Positions 1 through 7,957 of a DNA stretch of 50,806 bases are shown one piece after another (the first letter of the stretch is position 1; the number at the start of each line of letters is the position of its first letter). The notes under the pieces are model-generated. The model saw only the letters and a list, made by a program, of their open reading frames with translations. It made no database searches and was not told the DNA's origin. The translations under genes were made by a program, and so were the position numbers. This DNA is from Deltaproteobacteria bacterium (GTDB lineage: Bacteria; Myxococcota_A; UBA796; SXON01), in the NCBI GenBank assembly GCA_947486185.1, contig CANKTH010000023.1, positions 1 through 50,806 of the forward strand, read 5' to 3'.

Positions 1-157
1 ATGGACATCGACATCGAAGCGGCCGAGCGCGGCATCGATATCGATGCCTTGAACCTCGATTCCGATGTCTCTGCCGATGGCAATGACGACCTCGCACCGA
101 TGTCGATGCCGATGCCGCCGGGGACCCGCTCGCTATGTCGAGACGCCAGTGTGAACC
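1..157. other. Left-edge ATC/GAT-rich stretch, coding status unknown
   Basis: This edge region is rich in short imperfect ATCGA/GATGC units, for example near 6-20, 35-48 and 97-118. A plus-strand frame is open from base 1 to 189 and would encode an acidic Asp/Ile-rich tail overlapping the end of the aminotransferase. Minus-strand frames are also partly open. The open frames follow naturally from the simple repeat, so I cannot tell whether this is the 3' end of a gene outside the window. Confidence 0.2.
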
Positions 158-1531
158 TCAGCCCCCCTCTTCAAACACCTCGTCCGTGATACACAGGCCG
201 CGGTCTACGATCGAAAATCCCTCAAGAAGCTGCTCTTCCGTGATACAGAGCGGCGGATTGGCCGTGAATGACGACCACCGCACGAAGGTGAAGAGGCCCT
301 CCTCTTTGAAAAAGGTCGCGAGCCGGTTCATCGCCGGGTGCGACCCGTTGTAGGGCGCGAGCGGCTCGTTGCGCCGATTCTTGCGAATGTCCATCATGCC
401 AAAAAGGCCGATGTTCCTTCCTTCCGCTACGCTCGGGTGGCGCCCGGCCAGCCGGTCCATCTCGCGCCGCATCACCGCCCCGAGTCGCGCCGCGTTCTCG
501 ATCATCCCTTCGTCGATCATCACGTGGAGCACCGCCTCGGCGGTAGCGAGGCCAACCGGGTGTGAGTTGTAGGTCAACCCGCCCCAGAACACGTTTTTTC
601 GGAAGTGGTCGGCGATTCGGTCGGACAGGCCCACCGCTCCCAGCGGGAAGTAGGAGCTGGTGAGCCCCTTGGCCAGGGTCACCAGGTCAGGCACGACGCC
701 GTCGTGCTCAAAAGCGTACATCTTGCCGGTGCGACCCATGCCGGCCATCACCTCGTCACAGATCAGCAGGATGCCGTGGCGCTCACAGAGGGCCTTGACC
801 CCGGCGAGCCAGCCGCGCGGGGGCACCAGCACCCCATTGGTGCCCGTGACCGTCTCCCGGATGATGCCCGCGATGGTGGACGGCCCCTCCATACGAATCA
901 GCTCATCGAGATAGATCAGGTGATTCCGAGTGATCTCCTCGTCGGTCTGCCCGAATCGGTAGTCGTAGGGTCGCGGATCCATGTAGTGGACGATGCCGGG
1001 GGGCGAAGGCTCACTGGCCCAGCGACGGGGATCACCCGTCAGGCCCATCGTCAGCGCGGTGCCGCCGTGATAACTACGGTAGCTCGCCAGGATCTTCTGA
1101 CGCCCGGTGTAGAGACGCGCCGCCTTCACCGCGTTCTCGTTGGCCTCCGCCCCGCCGAGCGTGAAGAAGAAGGTGTTGATGTCTCCCGGCGTCAGCTCCG
1201 CGAGGAGCTTACCCAGGCGAGCGCGAACCTGAGTGGCCGTCTGGGGATAGACGAAGATCAGCTCATCCAACTGGCGCTTCATCGCCTCGATCACCTTGGG
1301 ATGACCATGGCCGATCAGCACGCTCATGAGCTGCGAGTTGAAGTCGAGGATACGTTTGCCCTCGGGACTGAAGAGGTAGACCCCCTCGGCCCGCGCTACG
1401 GCCAGCGGGTGTACGCTGTCATTCGCCGACCACGTATACAGCGTGTGTTGTTTACAGAGGTCGACCATCTCTTGGGTCGGCATGGGGGCGTCGGCGTAGG
1501 CGTTGGGATAGCCGCGGTACTCGGTGGACAT
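158..1531 (-). CDS. Class III PLP-dependent aminotransferase
   Basis: This is a pyridoxal-phosphate aminotransferase of the class III (omega-transaminase) family, which moves an amino group from an amine, beta-alanine, taurine or similar donor to a keto acid in the cytoplasm. The 457-residue length is normal. Visible family features are the GGAEANENA cofactor segment near residue 127, CDEVMAG with the ring-nitrogen Asp near 259, and the Schiff-base Lys in LAKGLTS near 288. I chose the ATG at 1531 because GGAG lies six bases upstream. A TTG at 1570 would add 13 residues but has no clear ribosome site. It follows the saccharopine-dehydrogenase-like gene by 46 bases on the same strand, so co-transcription is likely. 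The substrate cannot be read from sequence; beta-alanine/pyruvate or taurine/pyruvate types are closest in style. Confidence 0.9.
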   Translation of the reverse strand: MSTEYRGYPNAYADAPMPTQEMVDLCKQHTLYTWSANDSVHPLAVARAEGVYLFSPEGKRILDFNSQLMSVLIGHGHPKVIEAMKRQLDELIFVYPQTATQVRARLGKLLAELTPGDINTFFFTLGGAEANENAVKAARLYTGRQKILASYRSYHGGTALTMGLTGDPRRWASEPSPPGIVHYMDPRPYDYRFGQTDEEITRNHLIYLDELIRMEGPSTIAGIIRETVTGTNGVLVPPRGWLAGVKALCERHGILLICDEVMAGMGRTGKMYAFEHDGVVPDLVTLAKGLTSSYFPLGAVGLSDRIADHFRKNVFWGGLTYNSHPVGLATAEAVLHVMIDEGMIENAARLGAVMRREMDRLAGRHPSVAEGRNIGLFGMMDIRKNRRNEPLAPYNGSHPAMNRLATFFKEEGLFTFVRWSSFTANPPLCITEEQLLEGFSIVDRGLCITDEVFEEGG

Positions 1532-1577
1532 GTTTGCTCCGGCGGCAACGTATCCGGCGGGCTGGCTCAAGGCGAAA

Positions 1578-2786
1578 TCAGGACGCCGCCGGCTCCACCA
1601 CCCACTCCATTCCCTCCCGGCGAAGGCGGTCGAGAAAGCCCAGCCCCAGGGCGACCGACGGCGTCAACACCCCTCCACCCGGAGCCGCCTCTCCCAAGGC
1701 GAGGCTCAAGGCCGCCGAACACAACATGCGGACCGTGCTCCGGTTGCCCGGATCCCCCTGGCTCAGGATGCGGCCCCGAAGCTGGGTCCCCCGCTCTCCC
1801 CGAGCCACCAATACGACCCGGAACCAGCCGTCGTCCATCTGCGCCTCGGTCGGCCCCTCGCCCGGTTTGGGCACGAAACGTTCGGCCGCGCGACGGAGCC
1901 AACGCCAACGTGCCCCCAGGCCGATCAGCAGGCCGCCCGCGGTGAAGGCCCACGCGCGCAGCGGCCCGCGCGCAGCGGCCCCCTCCTGGTAGACGAAGCC
2001 TGCGCCATAAGGCTCACCGCGCGCCGCCCACAGCGCCTGGCTGCGGCGAACCACCGCCCCGTTGACCGGCGCCATGACAAACGGGGCCACCCAGCCGCCG
2101 AGCGCTTCGTCAGGATGTGGGCGGAGGTCCTCACGCATCGCCGCCGCCACCCGCGGCTCATCGAAGACCCCGGGGGCGCGGGTCGGCACGAGCACGTAGG
2201 GGCTGAACAGGCCCTCGCCGTGCTCAGGTTCGGCGAGCATCAGCGCGGTGGCCATCGTCCCCCCATTGAGCCCCCCCTTTATCCGAAACGCGCTTCGTAC
2301 CTCGACCGTGCCCTCGTCGTGCCGCTCCCGCAGCGCTTGGACCATCATGTAGGCGCCAAGATCCGACGGGACGGAGTCGAAACCGCAGAAAGGCACGATC
2401 CGCGCTCCGGTTTGACGGGCGAGGGCGTCCAGTCGCTCGATGACCCGGCGCACCCACGGAGTCTCGCCGGTGATGTCCAGGTAATCCGTGCCGTTCCGCG
2501 CACAGGCGTCTACCACCGCGTCGCCGTACCTGGCGTAGGGCCCGACGGTGGTGACCAGCACCCGGGTCGACGCTGCGAGGCGCTCTACCGCGTCAACGTC
2601 GCGCGTATCGACAACGCGGAGCGGCGTGCCCGCCGAGACCGCCGCGAGGCGCGTGGGGTCACGGCCGGCGAAGCAGAGCTTCAATGCCCGGGCGTCGGGG
2701 TGAGCGCGGAGGAATCCCGCCGCCTGCCGACCGGTGAATCCCGTCGCGCCCAGCAGTACGATGTCGAATTCGCGAGGTTGTGACAT
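1578..2786 (-). CDS. Saccharopine dehydrogenase-like trans-acting enoyl reductase
   Basis: A 402-residue NAD(P)-binding protein of the saccharopine dehydrogenase-like (SCCPDH) family. In mycobacteria the related trans-acting enoyl reductases reduce polyketide or lipid intermediates. The N-terminal Rossmann motif GATGFTGRQAA sits at residues 13-23, followed by a TTVGPYARYG segment and DITGE, both typical of the family. A hydrophobic stretch near residues 290-300 (WAFTAGGLLIGLGA) fits membrane association. The ATG at 2786 has an AGGG eight bases upstream. It is the first gene of a probable two-gene minus-strand unit with the aminotransferase. Real substrate unknown; lysine metabolism is unlikely for this subgroup. 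Confidence 0.85.
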   Translation of the reverse strand: MSQPREFDIVLLGATGFTGRQAAGFLRAHPDARALKLCFAGRDPTRLAAVSAGTPLRVVDTRDVDAVERLAASTRVLVTTVGPYARYGDAVVDACARNGTDYLDITGETPWVRRVIERLDALARQTGARIVPFCGFDSVPSDLGAYMMVQALRERHDEGTVEVRSAFRIKGGLNGGTMATALMLAEPEHGEGLFSPYVLVPTRAPGVFDEPRVAAAMREDLRPHPDEALGGWVAPFVMAPVNGAVVRRSQALWAARGEPYGAGFVYQEGAAARGPLRAWAFTAGGLLIGLGARWRWLRRAAERFVPKPGEGPTEAQMDDGWFRVVLVARGERGTQLRGRILSQGDPGNRSTVRMLCSAALSLALGEAAPGGGVLTPSVALGLGFLDRLRREGMEWVVEPAAS

Positions 2787-2940
2787 GGACCCTGCTTAGC
2801 GCACGAGACCCGGCTGTGCCCGCGAAGGGCTCGTCAAGCCGAGCCGCGAAGCGCCCGTCCGCGAGGACGAACGCGGCACCAGGGCCTGTTTTGGGGTGTT
2901 CTCGCCAAGGCTACGTTAACATTCGGCAGTCGGGGAGCTG

Positions 2941-3998
2941 ATGAACTACGAGTTGGTAGAGATCGCACGGACGGGGAAGCACTTTTCGGACTTCGGCCCC
3001 TACGTCCCCGCGATCGCGAACGGACACGTCGCCTTCTACGCTGCGCGCGAGGGAGGCCGCGGCATGATCGTGCTTGCGGCGCCCGAGGGCGGCGCCCGAC
3101 GCCCGTTCGGCGAGCTGGTTCCCTCGAGCCACCCCGATCTCATTGAAGAGAACGGTACGTTTACCCTCGCCGTGTTCGTGCAGGGGGAGCAGCTGTGGGT
3201 CAAGGACGGGCAGGGCACGCTCGCGCTGGTCCAGACCGCCCCCACGGGTGCCGAGCTGCGCGCGATTGGTGTTGCCGGTCCGGTCATTCATCAAGGCGGC
3301 ATTGTGGCGTTCCGCGCCGATCGATGGGACGGGCACGACGGCATCTACACCCGTTCGCGGGGCGAGCCGCTGCGCGAGGTCTGTGCGAGCGACAGCCCGT
3401 TCCTGGGAGACCGCAGGCGACCGGGAGCCTGCACCCCGAGTTTTGAGGGGATGCCCGTGATCAATTCACGCGGCACCGTGCTCTTTCGCGCCAACGACGC
3501 CGACGGCGGCGCACTCCTGGCGTGGAGTCGCCGAGGCGGGCCGCCCGAGCTGCTGTTGCCGCCGACGGCCGACTTTGCGGAGATCTCCCGGTTTCCTTGC
3601 CTCGACGACGAGGATCGGGTGTATTTCTCGGGCCGGCCCCGAGGCGGGCATCCCGGGATATACTGCATACATCATGGTGAAATACGCGCGGTCTCGCTCG
3701 GCGGGCTCCGCTTCCAGAGCCTCCGCGGGGTCATCTGTTCGGGCACGGGCGTGCTCGTGTGGTACGGGGCGCCCTAGGTGGCACGCTCGGGGTGTACGGC
3801 TTCGACGGCGCGGGCGGCGCCGAACGGCTGATCGGCTTCGGCGACGTCGCGCTGGGCTCCACCGTGACCGATCTCGCGCTCAACCCGGTCTCGATCGACG
3901 ATCAGGCCCGCGTGGCGATGCGCCTGGCCTTCGCGGACGGAGTACAGCGGGTCGTGCGGTGGGAGCCCGCCACCCCGCCATCCCCGGCGAGCGAATGA
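2941..3998 (+). pseudogene. DUF7453-like beta-propeller protein split by a frameshift
   Basis: Frame one runs 2941-3777 (278 residues) and stops at TAG 3775-3777. The -1 frame continues without interruption to 3998. The first part has repeated units such as GGIVAFRAD, GIYTRSRG and GTVLFRAND. The second part carries the matching last units (GVYGFDG, LIGFGDVALGSTV and VAMRLAFADGVQ), so the two pieces read as one protein of about 351 residues. One extra G in the GGGG run at 3766-3769 would join them smoothly as WYGGALGGTLG. I see no X-XXY-YYZ slippery heptamer, so an indel, real or from sequencing, is more likely than programmed shifting. The downstream peptidase start overlaps the end of this frame (ATGA), suggesting the full gene was intact in an operon. 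No signal peptide is visible. Function of the family is unknown. Confidence 0.75.
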
Positions 3999-5800
3999 TG
4001 TTCCTCAACGTGCTCACTCTCGCCTTCGCAGGCCCGAACACGGCGCTGGTCGGCGTAGAGGCAGCGGTGGACGCGGAGCGGCTCCGAGCTGCGGCCCCCG
4101 CGTGGGGCGGTGAGGTGCGCCAGTGTTACCGTCGCGCACGTTTCTGTGTCGTGGACTTCAAGAAAACGCCGCCCTTGAGCGAGCTTCGAACGCTACACGG
4201 CGTCCGGTATGCCGAGCAGGACTCCCTCATCGGCGCCCAACGTTCGCTGCCGGCCGACCGCGAGGGCACGGAAGACTGCGACGACCTGTGGGAGCTCGCC
4301 GAGCTCGGAATGACCGAGGCGTGGACCGCCGCGGGCACGAGCGCGGGCGAGGCGCCTGTGGTCGCGGTAGCGGACAGCGGCTTCCTCACCAGCCACGAAG
4401 AGCTCATTGGCCACATCAGCGGCCAATTTGACTACGGCAACGGGGACAGCATCGCCGAGGTCGAGTGGCAGGCGGGCATCCCCGACCACGGGACCTTCAT
4501 CGGAGGATTGATCGCGGGGAACGGCGACAACGGCGTCGGCCGCAGCGGAATTCTCCCCGACGGACGCCTGAACCTCCTGAAGATCGCTGACTCCGACGGT
4601 AGCCTCTACTTCAGCTACGCCGCCTCGGCCCTCGCGGATGTCGCCGACGGCGATCTGGGCATTGGCGTGGTGAACTACTCCATCGCAGGATCGTCGGACA
4701 ATGCGGCCTTTCGTGACGCCGTAGCCGCGTTGGGCGACGTCGGGGTGGTGCTGGTGGCAGCGGCGGGCAACTGTACCAGCGCCAACTGCGCGGACGCCGA
4801 CAATGACCGTTTCCCGCTTTATCCCGCCTCATACGACATGGAGCACGTGATCTCGGTCGCGGGCTCCACCCGGACCGGTGGCTACAACAGCTATAGCCAC
4901 TACGGCCAATCCACGGTCGATCTCGCCGCCCCGGGCGTCGATCTCTGCTCCGCGGGCGTCGATAGCACCAGCAACTACTATGTTGCGTCGGGCACGAGCT
5001 ATGCGACCCCGCTGGTCGCCGGCGCGGCGGCGTTGACAGTGGGCGTGCATCCGGACCTTGAACCTGCTGAAGTGCGTCGGGTGCTCCGAGCGAGCGCGCG
5101 CCCCGAGGCCGAGTGGGCGATGAAGGTGCGCGCCGGCGGAGTGCTCGACGTCGCGGCGGCCCTGAGCACGGCGGTGCCGCGGTTGGCGAAGCCGGCAGAC
5201 CTGAGGGTCGATGAGCGGGACACCCTCGTGCTTCAGTGGGAGAACCCTGGGGCCGAGGGCGAGGCCTGGCTGTTGGTGACTCATGGGAGCGGCGTAGTGA
5301 TAGACGAGAACGCCGATTGGGTGCTCACGCCGATCGCGGCGGGCGAAGCGGTGGATTTGCCGGACGCTGGGCAGGTGGTGCTCACGGTCGGCGGCAGCCT
5401 GCTGCGGGCTCCGGTGGCCGCCCACCAAGCGCAGACGCTCCGCCTCGGGCTCCGTGGCGCGGAGCGCGGCGCGTGGCCGCTCACGGTTCGACTCGTGTTC
5501 AGCTCCTCGGGGGCCGACTATCTCAACAGTCCCTACGACGAAGGCACGCTGGACGCGAGTGGTTACCTCTCCTGGCCGCTCACCGTCGATGTCACCGCGG
5601 TTGCGCCGGCGACCCAGACGCCCGACCCCGGCGATCCGGGTGACTCGGGCGAAGAAGAGCGGGAGAAAGAAGACTCTGACGAGGAGCCCAGCGCGTGTGG
5701 CTGTGGCGCCGCGGAGGGCGCGCGCGGGCTTGGGGCTCCGTGGATCTGGGCCTTCGTGGGCGGGCTCACCATGAGCGTCGGGCGCCGGAGGCGCCGGTGA
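3995..5800 (+). CDS. Secreted S8 subtilisin-like serine peptidase with MYXO-CTERM-like tail
   Basis: A 601-residue exported subtilase. After a short hydrophobic leader (MFLNVLTLAFAGP) comes a propeptide-like segment, then the catalytic Asp127 in VAVADSGF, His165 in DHGTFIGG, oxyanion Asn259 in AAAGNC and Ser335 in GTSYATPLVAG. A beta-rich region follows from about 400. A Pro/Asp/Glu linker then leads to a Cys-Gly-Cys, one membrane helix and five arginines, which resembles the MYXO-CTERM sorting signal of myxobacterial surface proteins. Start is ATG 3995 or ATG 3998; both overlap the stop of the preceding DUF7453 frame. Its own stop overlaps the GTG of the next gene. This implies translational coupling and a shared cell-surface role. 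Target protein unknown. Confidence 0.88.
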   Translation: MMFLNVLTLAFAGPNTALVGVEAAVDAERLRAAAPAWGGEVRQCYRRARFCVVDFKKTPPLSELRTLHGVRYAEQDSLIGAQRSLPADREGTEDCDDLWELAELGMTEAWTAAGTSAGEAPVVAVADSGFLTSHEELIGHISGQFDYGNGDSIAEVEWQAGIPDHGTFIGGLIAGNGDNGVGRSGILPDGRLNLLKIADSDGSLYFSYAASALADVADGDLGIGVVNYSIAGSSDNAAFRDAVAALGDVGVVLVAAAGNCTSANCADADNDRFPLYPASYDMEHVISVAGSTRTGGYNSYSHYGQSTVDLAAPGVDLCSAGVDSTSNYYVASGTSYATPLVAGAAALTVGVHPDLEPAEVRRVLRASARPEAEWAMKVRAGGVLDVAAALSTAVPRLAKPADLRVDERDTLVLQWENPGAEGEAWLLVTHGSGVVIDENADWVLTPIAAGEAVDLPDAGQVVLTVGGSLLRAPVAAHQAQTLRLGLRGAERGAWPLTVRLVFSSSGADYLNSPYDEGTLDASGYLSWPLTVDVTAVAPATQTPDPGDPGDSGEEEREKEDSDEEPSACGCGAAEGARGLGAPWIWAFVGGLTMSVGRRRRR

Positions 5801-7920
5801 ACCGCCAGCAAACCGCGGTCTCCTCCGCCGGTCTCGCGTGGCTGCTGAGTGGCGCCGTGATCGCGTCGGCCGGGTGCCGGGACGATGTGGTCCCGGCCTG
5901 CCTGAACTTTCCCGAGGCGCTCCAGGAGATCGACCTCGTGGAGGCCTTCCCGGGCCTGGAGGCCTTCTCCCAGCCGGTGATGATGGCGCCGGTGCCTGGG
6001 AGTCCCGGGCGTTGGCTCGTGGTGCAGCGCACCGGCGAGCTCCTCTCCTTCACCGATTGGGAGCGGAAACCCGAGATCATACTCGACCTTTCAGACCGGG
6101 TAGCCGCGGATGGGGACGCAGGCTTCTCCGCCGTCGCGCCCGATCCCGACTTTGCCAATAATCACCAGCTCTATCTCTTCTACGCCACGTCCAGCGAGCC
6201 CGTGTTGAGCGACGGCTCTGGGGCGTGGCGCGCCCGATTGTCAAGGTTCACCGAAGGGAGCCCGGTTGAGACGGTGCTGCTCGAGATCGAGGAGCCCGAA
6301 GACAGCCAGATGCACGCGAACGGCGATCTCCAGTTTGGGCCCGACGGCGCCCTCTACCTCAGCTTGGGGGACGGAGGTCCGCAGGGCGATCCTGAGGGTC
6401 GAGCGCAGGACCTTGGCCTGCTTCAAGGCAAGATCTTGCGGATCGAGGTGGATCCGGCGTCCAGCAGCTACACCGCCCCGGCGGACAACCCCTTCGTCGG
6501 CGTGGCCGGGGCGCGGCCCGAGATCTGGGCCTATGGGCTACGTAATCCCTGGCGCTTCTCCTTTGACACGACCGGGAGAGTGTGGGCCGGCGACGTCGGC
6601 TGGGCGACCTGGGAGGAAATCAACCGGGTCGAGGCCGGCGACAACCTAGGTTGGCCGATGTTCGAGGGCCCGGAGTGCCTCGACGAAGCATCGTGCGATC
6701 GCACCGACCTGGTCGAGCCGATCGTGACCCAGGACCACTACGCCGCGCGCGCGGTGGTGGGCGGGAGGTTCAGCCGCGACCGCACGACGCCGACGTTGGA
6801 GGGGCAGTACGTCTACGCCGACTATCAGTTCGGCGAGATCTGGGCCTTTGGCGCTGATTTCGTGCCGCGTGTCGTGAACCGCGACGGATACAGCTTCACC
6901 AGCTTCGCGGAAGACGAGGACGGCTCGCTCATGGTGGTGGACATCGCGGCGGGGCGGATCTGGCGCCTGGTGGATGGTGTGGGAGAACCTGGCGAAGATG
7001 GGCTTCCCGCTCGGCTGTCCGCCACCGGCTGCGTCGATCCCGAGGCGCCCAAGGTGAAGGCCGAGTCGCTCTACGCCTACGCGATCAACCTCCCTTTCTG
7101 GTCGGACGAGGCCTCGAAGACCCGCTGGCTCGGGATGCCAGAGGGCACGAAGCTCACGTTGGCGGAGGACGGGGACATCAATCTTCCGGCCGGGGCGGTG
7201 CTGCTCAAAGAGTTCGGCCTCGGGGACACGCTGGTGGAGACCCGAATCATGGCCCACCACGGCGATGATCGTTGGACCTTCGTATCTTATCGTTGGGACG
7301 AGGATCAGACCGACGCGACCCTGATCTCCGCCGGCGCCGAGGTCGTGGACGTCGCCTGGGGCGCCGAATCCTGGCACCATCCCACCCGCGGCATGTGCCG
7401 GGAGTGCCACAGCAACGCCCCGAACGTGGCGCTGGGGCTGGAGCTCAGCCAGCTTGACCGACGCCCGGTGGATCGCCGGCTGGGAAACAACCAGCTCAAG
7501 GGGCTCCAGGAGCTCGGCATGCTCGGCGCACTCCCGGCGTCGATCGAGCCGTTCCCACGGATCGACGACCACGCCGTGCCGATCGACGAGCGGGCACGTG
7601 CCTGGCTGCACGTCAACTGTTCTTATTGCCACCGACCCAACGGCCGGGGGCGCGGCGACCTCGACCTGCGCGTCACCACATCGATGGACGACGCCCTGAT
7701 GTGCGACAAACGCCCGGATTTCGGGGAGCTCGGTGTCGATGGCGCCCGGATCATCCGGCCGGGTGAGCCGGAGCGGTCAGTGTTGGCCTTGAGGATCGCC
7801 GCGTTGGACGACGACGCGATGCCACCGCTCGCGCGCTACACGGTGGACGAGCGCGGTCTGGCGCTGATCCAGGCGTGGATCGCCGCAATGCCCGAGGATG
7901 GGGACTGCGAGCTCCAGTGA
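5797..7920 (+). CDS. Lipoprotein: PQQ-type sugar dehydrogenase fused to diheme cytochrome c
   Basis: A 707-residue exported lipoprotein starting at GTG 5797, which overlaps the peptidase stop. The leader ends in lipobox ASAG-Cys27. Residues about 45-395 form a glucose/sorbosone dehydrogenase-type six-bladed propeller (QMHANGDLQFGPDGALYLSLGDGG and AYGLRNPWRFSFD). Residues about 410-707 resemble the SO2930-type diheme cytochromes, with two haem c motifs: CRECH at 534-538 and CSYCH at 608-612. The likely role is oxidation of a sugar or alcohol outside the cytoplasm with electrons passed to the attached haems and then to the respiratory chain. That role comes from family knowledge; the substrate and actual PQQ use are not shown by the sequence. 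Similar fusions are common in Planctomycetes and Verrucomicrobia. Confidence 0.88.
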   Translation: MNRQQTAVSSAGLAWLLSGAVIASAGCRDDVVPACLNFPEALQEIDLVEAFPGLEAFSQPVMMAPVPGSPGRWLVVQRTGELLSFTDWERKPEIILDLSDRVAADGDAGFSAVAPDPDFANNHQLYLFYATSSEPVLSDGSGAWRARLSRFTEGSPVETVLLEIEEPEDSQMHANGDLQFGPDGALYLSLGDGGPQGDPEGRAQDLGLLQGKILRIEVDPASSSYTAPADNPFVGVAGARPEIWAYGLRNPWRFSFDTTGRVWAGDVGWATWEEINRVEAGDNLGWPMFEGPECLDEASCDRTDLVEPIVTQDHYAARAVVGGRFSRDRTTPTLEGQYVYADYQFGEIWAFGADFVPRVVNRDGYSFTSFAEDEDGSLMVVDIAAGRIWRLVDGVGEPGEDGLPARLSATGCVDPEAPKVKAESLYAYAINLPFWSDEASKTRWLGMPEGTKLTLAEDGDINLPAGAVLLKEFGLGDTLVETRIMAHHGDDRWTFVSYRWDEDQTDATLISAGAEVVDVAWGAESWHHPTRGMCRECHSNAPNVALGLELSQLDRRPVDRRLGNNQLKGLQELGMLGALPASIEPFPRIDDHAVPIDERARAWLHVNCSYCHRPNGRGRGDLDLRVTTSMDDALMCDKRPDFGELGVDGARIIRPGEPERSVLALRIAALDDDAMPPLARYTVDERGLALIQAWIAAMPEDGDCELQ

Positions 7921-7957
7921 GCCCGCAGCAGTCGGCCGGCCCCTCCCCCCACGGCGT

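Noticed and set aside
605..2783. Long plus-strand frames (446 and 419 codons) opposite the aminotransferase and enoyl reductase
   Set aside because: They are Arg/Pro/His-rich shadows produced by high GC at third positions; the minus-strand genes have clear motifs.
3575..3994. N-terminal extension of the S8 peptidase frame
   Set aside because: It is Arg-rich, runs out of frame through the DUF7453 gene and would bury the hydrophobic leader. The ATG at 3995 is the natural start.
6646..7632. 328-codon minus-strand frame opposite the dehydrogenase-cytochrome gene
   Set aside because: The opposite strand holds clear haem and propeller motifs; this frame has none.
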